Assembly: GCA_019358835.1 (NCBI GenBank)
Contig: JAHHIH010000023.1
Location: 1-64,000 of the forward strand
Origin: Tildeniella torsiva UHER 1998/13D
GTDB taxonomy: Bacteria > Cyanobacteriota > Cyanobacteriia > Phormidesmidales > Phormidesmidaceae
DNA: 64,000 nucleotides
Direction: 5' to 3'
The number at the start of each line of letters is the position of its first letter. Position 1 is the first letter of the stretch. Shown here piece after piece: positions 47,756-58,224 of the stretch. The notes under the pieces are model-generated. The model did not search any database, was not told where the DNA came from, and was given only the letters and a program-made list of their open reading frames with translations. The position numbers and the translations under genes are program-made.

Positions 47756-49213
47756 ATGCTCACCCTCGTCTGGTTTCGCAACGACCTCCGCCTCCACGAC
47801 CACCAGCCCCTCGATGAGGCATTGCGCGCCGGGCAGCCAGTGATACCGCTCTACTGTTTTGACCCGCGCCAGTTTGGCCAGACGGCCTTTGGTTTTCCAA
47901 AAACGGGGGCCTATCGGGCGCAGTTTTTGCTAGAGAGCGTGGCCGATTTGCGGCGATCGCTCCAGTCCTTAGGTAGCGACCTAGTCGTGCGGGTGGGCCA
48001 ACCCGAAGACATTATTCCAGAGTTGGTAAAGGCCCACAGCATTGAGACCGTCTACTGGCACGAAGAAGTCACCGCCGAAGAGCTGCGGGTGGAGCAGGCG
48101 GTGGAAGCCAAACTGGCGGCGATGGGGTGCAAAACGGAGGTTTATTGGGGGGCCACCCTCTACCATCCCGACAACTTGCCCTTTGCGATCAACCGCCTGC
48201 CAGAGGTTTTTACCCAGTTTCGCAAACAGGTGGAACAGCGCAGCACGGTGGATGTGACTCTGCCTACCCCCACAAAACTGCCGCCCCTACCCCAGGTCAA
48301 TCTCGGAACTATGCCCACCCTTGAGGACTTTGGCCTGGAGGCGGCCAACGCTGATAGCCGTGCCGTGCTCACCTTCGAGGGGGGCGAAACCTTTGGACTG
48401 GCCCGCCTTAACCACTATGTGTGGGAGGCTGACTGCCTCAAGACCTACAAGCAGACTCGCAACGGCATGGTGGGGGCCGATTATTCCTCAAAGCTGTCGG
48501 CCTGGCTAGCGCTGGGCTGTCTGTCGCCGCGTCGGGCGTACGAAACCGTGCAGCAGTACGAAACGGAACGCATTCGCAACGACTCCACCTACTGGCTGGT
48601 CTTTGAGCTGCTGTGGCGCGATTACTTTCGCTTTATCTGTGCCAAGCACGGCGATCGCGTGTTTTACCCCTCGGGGTTGCGAGGGCTGCTGATCGACTGG
48701 AAGCAGGACTGGGAGCGTTTTGACGCCTGGCGCGAGGGCCAAACGGGCTTTCCGCTGGTGGATGCCAACATGCGTGAGCTGGCCCGCTCTGGATTTATGT
48801 CGAATCGGGGGCGGCAGAATGTGGCCAGCTTTCTCACCAAAAACCTGGGGATTGACTGGCGAATGGGGGCCGAGTGGTTTGAGTCGCTGCTGGTGGACTA
48901 CGACCCCTGTAGCAACTACGGCAACTGGAACTACACTGCTGGGGTTGGCAACGACGCGCGGGGCTTTCGCTATTTCAACATTCCCAAGCAGTCTAAAGAC
49001 TACGACCCCAACGGCCTCTACGTTAAGCACTGGCTGCCAGAACTGACGGATATTCCTGCGGCTAAAGTACACGAACCCTGGAAGCTTCAGCCCGTAGAGC
49101 AAAAACGCTTTGGGGTCACCTTTGGCGTCGATTATCCCCGCCCCGTAGTGGACTTGCAAAAGTCGGTGCAGGCCAACGAAAAAATCTACAATGCCGCCCG
49201 CGAAATTCGCTAG
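47756..49213 (+). CDS. Cryptochrome DASH
   Basis: The 485-residue product has an N-terminal photolyase-like antenna domain (LTLVWFRNDLRLHDHQPLDE) and a C-terminal FAD domain with TYWLVFELLWRDYFRF, LVDANMRELARSGFMSNRGR-QNVASF and the DASH-type NWNYTAGVGNDARGFRYFN. The last two blocks set DASH proteins apart from class I photolyases. Cry-DASH repairs pyrimidine dimers in single-stranded DNA and may signal blue light. The frame starts at 47756 directly after a C-rich repeat with no Shine-Dalgarno, so initiation may be weak or unusual. Confidence 0.96.
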   Translation: MLTLVWFRNDLRLHDHQPLDEALRAGQPVIPLYCFDPRQFGQTAFGFPKTGAYRAQFLLESVADLRRSLQSLGSDLVVRVGQPEDIIPELVKAHSIETVYWHEEVTAEELRVEQAVEAKLAAMGCKTEVYWGATLYHPDNLPFAINRLPEVFTQFRKQVEQRSTVDVTLPTPTKLPPLPQVNLGTMPTLEDFGLEAANADSRAVLTFEGGETFGLARLNHYVWEADCLKTYKQTRNGMVGADYSSKLSAWLALGCLSPRRAYETVQQYETERIRNDSTYWLVFELLWRDYFRFICAKHGDRVFYPSGLRGLLIDWKQDWERFDAWREGQTGFPLVDANMRELARSGFMSNRGRQNVASFLTKNLGIDWRMGAEWFESLLVDYDPCSNYGNWNYTAGVGNDARGFRYFNIPKQSKDYDPNGLYVKHWLPELTDIPAAKVHEPWKLQPVEQKRFGVTFGVDYPRPVVDLQKSVQANEKIYNAAREIR

Positions 49214-49559
49214 GAACTTGTCGGCACTGGAGCTGTAACGCCTGTCAAGTGTAAGAAGAAGTCTTGCTGACTCTGGGCTGTAACATTTATCCAGCGCAGT
49301 AATGGCAGATCGCCGTCCATGGCCCTAGGGCACAGCTTGAGATTTGCCTGGCTGTAAGTTCTTGTTGAGGGCATACAGAGCGGTACCGTGCTGCTGCGCA
49401 GATCTACCTAACCGTAGTCTTTGTAACGGCAGGCAATGTTGAGCTAACATAAGCTTTATGCAGTGTTGACAATGTCACAGTTCACTGACTGCTCTTGGCG
49501 GGCTGAGCCCAAAGGAAAAGTCTGGGGCTTGGGCAAAAGCGCCACTAATGCATTTTCAT

Positions 49560-49604
49560 AAATCAAACCGTTAAATCAAAACCTTAAATCAAATCGTTGA
49601 ATCA
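49560..49604. repeat. 13-bp tandem repeat, three copies plus part of a fourth
   Basis: AAATCAAACCGTT (49560-49572), AAATCAAAACCTT (49573-49585), AAATCAAATCGTT (49586-49598) and GAATCA (49599-49604) follow without gaps. It lies in the long interval after cryptochrome DASH, just before a terminator. Confidence 0.75.
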
Positions 49605-49621
49605 GCCATTTAACCTACTAA

Positions 49622-49649
49622 CCCCAGCTTTGGACGGCTGGGGTTTTTT
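49622..49649 (+). terminator. Strong plus-strand terminator 400 bp after cryptochrome DASH
   Basis: CCCCAGC (49622-49628) and GCTGGGG (49637-49643) form a stem with an 8-nt loop, followed by six T. No gene ends just before it on the plus strand, so it terminates either a long cryptochrome 3' UTR or an unannotated small RNA from 49214-49620. The rest of that interval shows no coding sequence. Confidence 0.75.
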
Positions 49650-49675
49650 GTGGCTGGCGATGGGCGCTGACGGCA

Positions 49676-50140
49676 CTACAGCGGTGTGGCAGAACGAGCG
49701 CAGGTGCCACTGCCCCACTGCCCGTCATAACCCACTGATACCTGGTCACCCACCTGGGCGGCACGGGTGGAGAGGTGTACCAGGGTGACATCGGCTGCCC
49801 CTTGCACTGACCCCCGCCAAATGGCTTGGCCGTTGGCATTTTTGCGATCGTAGCTGAGAAAGGTTTCAGCAATTTGCTGCCCGGTGCTGCGCCGCCGCAG
49901 CACAATGCGCGAAAACCCTGCTTCGCGGGTGAAAAACACCGTGTAGTTGATGTCGTTTACCAAAATAGAGCCTGGGCACTGTATTTGCAGGTTGTCTTGG
50001 TTGGGTTCTACCTGGGCCAGGGCAGGGGCATTGGTGCCAATGTTGGCAGTGCTGGGGCGCACTGCGAAGGCCGCTAATGGGCTGAGGCCAATCAGGCCAA
50101 CACCGACAATGAGGGCGGCTTTGAGTCGCGGGAGGGGCAT
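49676..50140 (-). CDS. Secreted protein of unknown function
   Basis: The 154-residue product starts (ATG 50140) MPLPRLKAALIVGVGLIGLS, a signal peptide with probable cleavage after AAFA, and continues with a beta-rich domain (IQCPGSILVNDINYTVFFTR ... FSRIVLRRRS ... DRKNANGQAIWRGSVQGAAD). Two cysteines (in IQCPGS and GTCARS) could form a disulfide. It should be exported to the periplasm. The frame is open further upstream but the later ATG gives a proper signal peptide. Family unknown; it does not appear linked to the neighbouring PTS genes. Confidence 0.7.
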   Translation of the reverse strand: MPLPRLKAALIVGVGLIGLSPLAAFAVRPSTANIGTNAPALAQVEPNQDNLQIQCPGSILVNDINYTVFFTREAGFSRIVLRRRSTGQQIAETFLSYDRKNANGQAIWRGSVQGAADVTLVHLSTRAAQVGDQVSVGYDGQWGSGTCARSATPL

Positions 50141-50253
50141 AAAAAACCTTTCGTCAACACTAAAACTGATGAAATGATTTGCTAGGAATTTTGTAGGGTG
50201 GGGCGATCGCAAAGTTCCTTCGCCCCATCACCTGAATTGGCACGAGAAACAGT

Positions 50254-50270
50254 GGTGGGCATGGCCCACC
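50254..50270. repeat. Dispersed palindrome GGTGGGC-ATG-GCCCACC, copy 1
   Basis: A perfect 7-bp inverted repeat with a 3-nt loop is followed by CTAC. A second copy with a different loop and the same CTAC tail is at 52433-52449. Palindromes of this GGTGGGC...GCCCACCCTAC type are dispersed in many cyanobacterial genomes. Confidence 0.7.
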
Positions 50271-50306
50271 CTACAGTGACTGCGAGAGACTGGGTTGCAG
50301 GGAGAA

Positions 50307-52160
50307 CTACACCTTGGTCGCCAGCCGCTTGGCGATTTCAGCGGCGTACTGTTCGGCATTTAGGCCAGTGACCAGGTGAAGCACGTTGTCCTGCAATCTC
50401 ATCATCCCTTGAACTCCTGCGCTCTGAAGTGCGGTTTCGTTTACGGCAACGGGGTCGGTAACTTCTACCCGCAGGCGGGTGAGGGCGACGGGGTCAAAGG
50501 TGCGAATGTTGTTGGCACCGCCCAGGGCCGCGACTATGGCCTCAGCTTTTTCCCCAGCCTGCGGGTCAGGGGGGATTTTGGTCAGATCTGGGGCGGTTTC
50601 ATCCACAAATCCCTCGACAGGCGCTTCCACCAGGTCGGCCTCAGGGCCAGCGGTGCTGAGGTAGTCGGCCATATCGGTCTTGAGGTTGTCAGACTGGGGG
50701 CCAAAGATGGCCTGGGCATTTTGCCCCATTTGCAGCACCCCAGAGGCTCCCAGGGCCTTCAGGCGGGGGACGTTAACCTTGGCCATATCGTCCACGGTGA
50801 TGCGCAGACGGGTAATGCAGGCATCTAGGTTTTTGATGTTGCTGCGGCCGCCAAAGGCCAGCACCAGGGCCTTGGCCATTTCGGCTTTGTCGCCGGTAAT
50901 GGCGGCGGTCGATTCCTCCCCCTCCACATCCTCTTCGCGGCCTGGGGTCATGAGGTTGAACTGGTGGATGGCAAACCGAAACACGAAGTAGTAAAGGGCC
51001 ACAAACACTGGGGCCAGAGCCGGAATTAGCCACACCCGCGTTCCCAGACTGTTGAATAAGACGAAGTCGATTAGCCCGTGGGAGAAGGTAAAGCCCATGC
51101 GCCCGCCCAGGGTGACGAACAGCCAATCGGCAAACCCGGCCAGCACAGCGTGAATGGCAAATAGCTGCGGGGCAACGAACAGGAACGAGAACTCAATCGG
51201 CTCGGTGATGCCGGTTAAGAACGAGGTCAGTGCGGCAGAAATCATCAGGCCGCCGACCTGCTTGCGGTTTTTGGGTTTGGCGCTGTGCCAGATGGCGATC
51301 GCCGCCGCCGGTAACCCAAACATCTTGAACCAGTAGGCCCCACCCAAAATCCCCGCTGTCGGGTCGCCCGCAAAGAAGCGAGCAATGTCGCCCCGCACCA
51401 TTTCGCCGGTAATCGGGTCTTGGAAGGAGCCGATCTCAAAGAAGAAGGGCACGTTCCAGACGTGGTGCAGACCAAAGGGAATCAGCAGCCGCTCGATGAA
51501 GCCGTAGATGGCCACGGTCAGCGGCACGTTGCCGCCCTCCGCTGCCGCCTGGGCAAAGCTGTTGATGCCCGCCCCAATTGGTGGCCAAATCACGCTCATC
51601 ACCAATCCAGTGAGAATGGCGGCAAAGGCGGTGATGATCGGCACAAACCGCTTGCCCGCAAAGAAACCCAGATAGCGCGGCAGGCTAATGCGAAAGAATT
51701 TATTGAACATGTAGGCCGCAATACAGCCCATAATCAGGCCGCCAAACACCCCCGTATCCAGCGTGGGGATGCCCAGCACCGTCTTGGTCTCTAACCCCAT
51801 GCCGAGGGCGACGGTGCCCAGGGTGGCGAGAAACACCATGAAGCCCACGGTGGCCGCCAGCGCCGAGACACCATCGTTGCCGGTGTAGCCGATTGCCACA
51901 GCGATCGCAAAAATCAGCGGCAGACTGGCAAAAATGGCGTCCCCAGAGGTTTTCATAATCGCGGCCAACCACTCCGGCAGCCACCAAAACTTCGGGTCAG
52001 TGAGAATGCCCTGCTCAATCTGCTGCAACTCGATCAGGCGGGCGCTGCCCAGGCCCAGCAGCAGGCCTGCCACCGGCAGCACCGACACGGGAAGCATGAG
52101 CGACTTCCCCATTTTTTGCAGCAGCCCGAAGGCGTGGTTCCAGGTTTCTTTGATTTTCAT
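50307..52160 (-). CDS. PTS glucose/N-acetylglucosamine-type EIICB transporter with extra EIIB-like domain
   Basis: The 617-residue product starts [20 protein letters not shown]. About 400 residues form the EIIC membrane domain with ten or so helices, including [31 protein letters not shown] and [16 protein letters not shown], the sugar-site motif of the Glc/GlcNAc family. A first EIIB domain carries the phospho-Cys448 in [15 protein letters not shown] second EIIB-like domain (about 535-617) has [13 protein letters not shown], with Ala559 in place of Cys, so it cannot be phosphorylated. It imports and phosphorylates a sugar using the phosphate chain from the fused EIIA-HPr-EI protein next door. 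Complete sugar PTSs are rare in cyanobacteria. Confidence 0.92.
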   Translation of the reverse strand: MKIKETWNHAFGLLQKMGKSLMLPVSVLPVAGLLLGLGSARLIELQQIEQGILTDPKFWWLPEWLAAIMKTSGDAIFASLPLIFAIAVAIGYTGNDGVSALAATVGFMVFLATLGTVALGMGLETKTVLGIPTLDTGVFGGLIMGCIAAYMFNKFFRISLPRYLGFFAGKRFVPIITAFAAILTGLVMSVIWPPIGAGINSFAQAAAEGGNVPLTVAIYGFIERLLIPFGLHHVWNVPFFFEIGSFQDPITGEMVRGDIARFFAGDPTAGILGGAYWFKMFGLPAAAIAIWHSAKPKNRKQVGGLMISAALTSFLTGITEPIEFSFLFVAPQLFAIHAVLAGFADWLFVTLGGRMGFTFSHGLIDFVLFNSLGTRVWLIPALAPVFVALYYFVFRFAIHQFNLMTPGREEDVEGEESTAAITGDKAEMAKALVLAFGGRSNIKNLDACITRLRITVDDMAKVNVPRLKALGASGVLQMGQNAQAIFGPQSDNLKTDMADYLSTAGPEADLVEAPVEGFVDETAPDLTKIPPDPQAGEKAEAIVAALGGANNIRTFDPVALTRLRVEVTDPVAVNETALQSAGVQGMMRLQDNVLHLVTGLNAEQYAAEIAKRLATKV

Positions 52161-52191
52161 GAGGGGGGTAGGGGGTAGGGGGTGGATGGAT
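52161..52191. repeat. G-rich GTAGGGG heptamer repeat upstream of EIICB
   Basis: GAGGGGGGTAGGGGGTAGG and following GGGTGG make three heptamer-like units. It is the reverse-complement form of the tracts at 34405 and 47709 and touches the EIICB start codon. Confidence 0.55.
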
Positions 52192-52537
52192 GATGGAGTT
52201 AGGAAAAGGAGCTAACCCCAGCGGGGTTTATGTCTCTCATCATTTCGTTGGCAGAACAGAGGTTTAAACCGATGATCAATTCATCCTTTACGTCGGGTCC
52301 AGGGCGGCGTAACGCTCCTGGTCGAAGGGGGTCTGGGGCCAGCGAAATGGCCCCAGCGGTAGGCTTGGCTTTTGTCCTCAATCGTGCGCTATGCTCTCCC
52401 GCCAATAATCGATCTGAAAATGCATAGTTCATGGTGGGCGGTGCCCACCCTACGGTGCTTTGGGTTCTCGGAGATGGTGCATTGGCGGGGCAAGGGTGGA
52501 ATGACACCGATCGCAACCCCTTGTCGCCGAATGCACC
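52192..52537. other. Region between the two PTS genes: hairpin and palindrome
   Basis: No gene is seen in this interval. It contains a perfect 9-bp hairpin with a 6-nt loop (CTGGGGCCA 52333-52341, TGGCCCCAG 52348-52356) and the second copy of the dispersed palindrome (52433-52449). The order EI-fusion then EIICB on the minus strand means this is the leader of EIICB; the hairpin might limit read-through. Confidence 0.5.
52433..52449. repeat. Dispersed palindrome GGTGGGC-GGT-GCCCACC, copy 2
   Basis: The same 7-bp arms as at 50254-50270, different loop, and the same CTAC after it. The two copies lie on each side of the EIICB gene, about 2.2 kb apart. Confidence 0.7.
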
Positions 52538-55099
<2,562 letters not shown>

Positions 55100-55476
55100 G
55101 GTCGAATCCTGAGGAGGAGAGAATGCTTGGGAAGCCAGAAATTTGGGGGCTGGGTGGGGCTTAGGGGCAGCCAGCGTTGGCCTTTGGCCGGGCCTTGCCC
55201 ATCGCCCTACCGTAGGCCGAAGAGCGCTTACAGGGGATATCAATATCAAAGATGATGGCGAACTCAATCAGCTCAATTCAGCAATCTAATGTTGCAAATG
55301 TCGCAAAACTAAAGAATTCTGACTTTCTCCCCTCCTCTGAAGCTCACTATCTCCCGGTCTGAGTTGGGCATAGCCAGGCGGCATGAATGAGACCGGTCTC
55401 AGCTACCAAACTCCTATTGCATGGGCACGATTGGTTTAGAATCACCACAGATAGCCCTTTATCTCCGCATTTGGGA
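55100..55476. other. Divergent region between the PTS operon and the ABC permease
   Basis: This 377-bp interval has no convincing gene. The part near 55240-55320 is AT-richer (GCAATCTAATGTTGCAAATG) and may hold the promoters. The permease frame is open upstream to 55387 but the likely start is 55477. Confidence 0.4.
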
Positions 55477-56532
55477 ATGGCCCAGTCTTCTACGCCTCGC
55501 CGCCCGCTGATCAGCCCCTGGGATCGTCTGATGGTTTTCGCCACCAGCGAAACCGTTCTCTACGTGCTAAAACGCATTTTGCAGGCGGCCCTGACCCTGC
55601 TGCTGGCCTCAGCCCTAAGCTTTTTTGTGATTCAGCTGGCCCCAGGCAACTTTCTCGATCAGTACCGCCAGAGCCCGCAGTTTTCGCCCGAAACCCTGGC
55701 GCAGTTAGAAGCCCAGTTTGGCCTCGACCAACCGGTTTGGCGACAGTATTTGAATTGGCTCTACCAAATGGTCTTCCACGGCAACTTTGGCCTGAGTTTT
55801 GCCTACCAACGCCCGGTGGTCGATCTGCTGTGGGAGCGGGTGCCCAATACCCTGCTGCTCGCTTTGGCGGCGTTTCTGGTCACCTGGCTAGTTGCGCTTC
55901 CCATGGGCATTGTGAGCGCGGTCAACCAAAATCGCCCGATCGATAAAGTGCTGCGGGTGCTGAGCTATCTGGGCCAGGGCATGCCCAGCATTGTCACCGG
56001 CCTGCTGCTGCTGTTCTTTGCCCAGAGCGTCGCGCCGCTGTTTCCCATCGGCGGACGCACCAGCATCATCCATGACGACCTCAACTGGTTTGGCAAGCTT
56101 GTCGATGTGGGCTGGCACCTAGTTTTGCCGACTCTGGCCCTCAGCATCACCAGCTTTGCCGGGCTCCAGCGCATTACCCGAGGGCAGCTGCTCGATGTGC
56201 TGCGCCAAAACTACATTCAAACCGCTCGGGCCAAGGGGCTGTCAGAAAATCGGGTGGTCTATGTCCACGCCCTGCGCAATGCGGTGAACCCACTAATTAC
56301 GCTCCTGGGCTTTGAATTTGCTGGCCTGCTGGGCGGCGCATTCATTACCGAAACCTATTTCAACTGGCCTGGTTTGGGGAAACTGACTCTCGAAGCGGTA
56401 CAGGCCCAGGATTTGTATTTGGTGATGGCCAGCCTGATTATGGGATCGGTGTTGCTGATTGTTGGCAATCTGCTGGCCGATCTGGCGCTGAGTTTTGTTG
56501 ACCCTCGCATTCGCCTGTCGGATATTAACTGA
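55477..56532 (+). CDS. DppB/OppB-type ABC transporter permease
   Basis: The 351-residue product has six membrane helices and the binding-protein-dependent transport signature. Key blocks are FFVIQLAPGNFLDQYR, the FGLDQPVWRQYLNWL region and NFGLSFAYQRPV. The EAA loop reads NYIQTARAKGLSENRVVYVH, and FITETYFNWPGLGKL is near the C-terminus. This is the first permease of dipeptide/oligopeptide (or nickel) importers. Its partner permease, ATPases and binding protein are not adjacent, which is common in cyanobacteria, where these parts are scattered. The ATG at 55477 is chosen. It would lie in the plasma membrane. Confidence 0.92.
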   Translation: MAQSSTPRRPLISPWDRLMVFATSETVLYVLKRILQAALTLLLASALSFFVIQLAPGNFLDQYRQSPQFSPETLAQLEAQFGLDQPVWRQYLNWLYQMVFHGNFGLSFAYQRPVVDLLWERVPNTLLLALAAFLVTWLVALPMGIVSAVNQNRPIDKVLRVLSYLGQGMPSIVTGLLLLFFAQSVAPLFPIGGRTSIIHDDLNWFGKLVDVGWHLVLPTLALSITSFAGLQRITRGQLLDVLRQNYIQTARAKGLSENRVVYVHALRNAVNPLITLLGFEFAGLLGGAFITETYFNWPGLGKLTLEAVQAQDLYLVMASLIMGSVLLIVGNLLADLALSFVDPRIRLSDIN

Positions 56533-56546
56533 GGCAGCTAGGACGT

Positions 56547-56849
56547 ATGGTTTCTCAGCTCTACTATTTGCTGCGCTCGCGCGCCGACGGCAGCTACCTA
56601 GTAGCTCGCCCCCAAGGGGTGGGCAGCCCTGACCAGCCGCCGCCAACGGGGTTTCTGCTGGTGTTTAACGCCGACTACGATGCCCTCAGCTATCTCAACG
56701 CCCATGCCCCCGAGCTGAGCGATAAATTTGCGATCGAAACCATCACCGCCTCTAGCCTCAAACCCTTGATAAACCGCTGGGATTTTCAGGGCTTGGGCAT
56801 GGTCAATGACCCGCGCCTGCCCCAGGTCGAGTTCTTTAACCGCAGCTAG
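56547..56849 (+). CDS. Conserved cyanobacterial protein of 100 residues, unknown function
   Basis: A small soluble product, MVSQLYYLLRSRADGSYLVA, with the middle TGFLLVFNADYDALSYLNAH and the end DPRLPQVEFFNRS. The sequence resembles a single alpha/beta domain of a type I have seen in many cyanobacterial genomes without assigned function. It starts 14 bp after the permease stop, so it is likely co-transcribed. There is no membrane segment or signal. Confidence 0.75.
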   Translation: MVSQLYYLLRSRADGSYLVARPQGVGSPDQPPPTGFLLVFNADYDALSYLNAHAPELSDKFAIETITASSLKPLINRWDFQGLGMVNDPRLPQVEFFNRS

Positions 56850-56892
56850 TCGGGCGGAATTTCGCAGCGAGAGCTGTGAAATTCTGTGGCCG

Positions 56893-58077
56893 TCAGCTTT
56901 TGCTGGAGCGGGTAAAGAGCCTGAAATAGAGTCCCTGACTCAGTTCTTTAACCGGAAATAATAAATAGGTCAGCGGGTTGATAGTAACGATGATATTGCG
57001 CACGTTGCGCTTGGCCAGAGCCACCACTGCCCAGGCTACCCAGTTGGCAGACATTACCCCGATTGGGTTGAGGTTGCTCTTAAACGGCCCCAAAACTACC
57101 TTGCGCACTACGCAAGGGGCATCGAGCCGTCGTAGACTGACCAGATCGCCCATCAGTCGCTTAGACAATTCGTACAGGGGGCTAAAGGCTGGGTTGACCT
57201 CGGCTTCGGAGGTGTTGACCCAGACTTCTTTGATAGCCCGCTGGGGTGAGGTTTCGATGGTGCTAAAAAAGACTTCCATCAAACGGTGGCCTGAAAGGGC
57301 GTTTGCTTCCAGGGAGGTTTGAATGGCAGCGGGGGTGCGATCGCCGTGCACATTCAGCCCGTGGTTCAGAACTAAAATATCCACCTTCTTGAGTGCTTCG
57401 CGCAGGTCGGCCTCAGCTCCAGGCTGCCACTGCCAGCAGGCAATCCCCTCCTCAAAGGTGGCATTGGGGGAAGTCGTCAGAGCAATGGGTCGGGCCTTTT
57501 GGCGGATCAATTCTTGCAGCAGCGCCCGGCCCAGAGTGCCTGATGCGCCGGTAACCGCCACGGTTTTGCCCTTAAGGGAAACAGCGGTGCCCATCAGCTT
57601 ATCCAGAAAGGTAAAGTACCCGGCGAAGTAGGCGTTGGTGTCGTCGAAGTGGTGCCGCCAGTGATAGGTGCGGTTGACCCGCCAGTTGCTAGGAATAGTC
57701 GTCAATTCGCCGGGTTCGTGGGTGAGGTCGGTGGTGAGCAGCCAGCCCTGGGATCGCGCGATCGCCGCCAGCAAAAACCCCAAGCCATAGATCGACCCCA
57801 GCCACAGCCCAGAAATGCCGGTAGAAATTGCTAGACCCGCCAGCGCCCCAGTCATGACGATAGCTTCGGGGGTGTCGTTGTAGAGCTGGGCCTGGCGGTA
57901 GAGGGTAGGGCTAACGGGGGTAAAGTCTTTTTTGTAGGCCCGGTGGTGCCAGTTGTGAAGGCGCATGAGGGGCGGCCAGTAGTGGCTGACCATGTGGTAA
58001 ATATCGCGCACCGCCTCTGCCATTAGGATCGCGATCGCGCCCCACAATCCTTGCCAAACAACCGTTTCAAGCGGCAT
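56893..58077 (-). CDS. Fatty acid hydroxylase / short-chain dehydrogenase fusion
   Basis: The 394-residue product has two parts. Residues 1-180 form a sterol desaturase/fatty acid hydroxylase-like membrane domain with His boxes HMVSH, HNWHHRAY and HWRHHFDD and two or three hydrophobic segments. From about 188 there is a Rossmann SDR domain with VAVTGASGTLGRALLQEL and VLNHGLNVHGDRTP, and YELSKRL as the probable Y-x-x-x-K. This 'bifunctional sterol desaturase/SDR' type is known in cyanobacteria, with no experimental function that I know. The ATG at 58077 (MPLETVVW) is chosen over GTG 58089. A di-iron hydroxylase coupled to a reductase on lipid substrate is the inference. Confidence 0.85.
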   Translation of the reverse strand: MPLETVVWQGLWGAIAILMAEAVRDIYHMVSHYWPPLMRLHNWHHRAYKKDFTPVSPTLYRQAQLYNDTPEAIVMTGALAGLAISTGISGLWLGSIYGLGFLLAAIARSQGWLLTTDLTHEPGELTTIPSNWRVNRTYHWRHHFDDTNAYFAGYFTFLDKLMGTAVSLKGKTVAVTGASGTLGRALLQELIRQKARPIALTTSPNATFEEGIACWQWQPGAEADLREALKKVDILVLNHGLNVHGDRTPAAIQTSLEANALSGHRLMEVFFSTIETSPQRAIKEVWVNTSEAEVNPAFSPLYELSKRLMGDLVSLRRLDAPCVVRKVVLGPFKSNLNPIGVMSANWVAWAVVALAKRNVRNIIVTINPLTYLLFPVKELSQGLYFRLFTRSSKS

Positions 58078-58151
58078 ACAAATTTCCACACCATGTCGAG
58101 CAATTCACATTCTGACACGACTTGCGGCGGGGTGCAGATCTCGCAGCAATG

Positions 58152-58183
58152 GCAAAGCCCAGAGGCGAACCCCTGGGCTTTGC
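58152..58183 (-). terminator. Hairpin after the proline-rich membrane protein gene
   Basis: GCAAAGCCCAG (58152-58162) and CTGGGCTTTGC (58173-58183) form an 11-bp stem with a 10-nt loop, 42 bp after the stop of the upstream minus-strand gene. A T stretch is only present on the plus side (TATTTTTCT), so its strength on the minus strand is doubtful. Confidence 0.45.
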
Positions 58184-58224
58184 TATTTTTCTATTATTCC
58201 GTTGAGCGGCACTTAGCGAACCGG

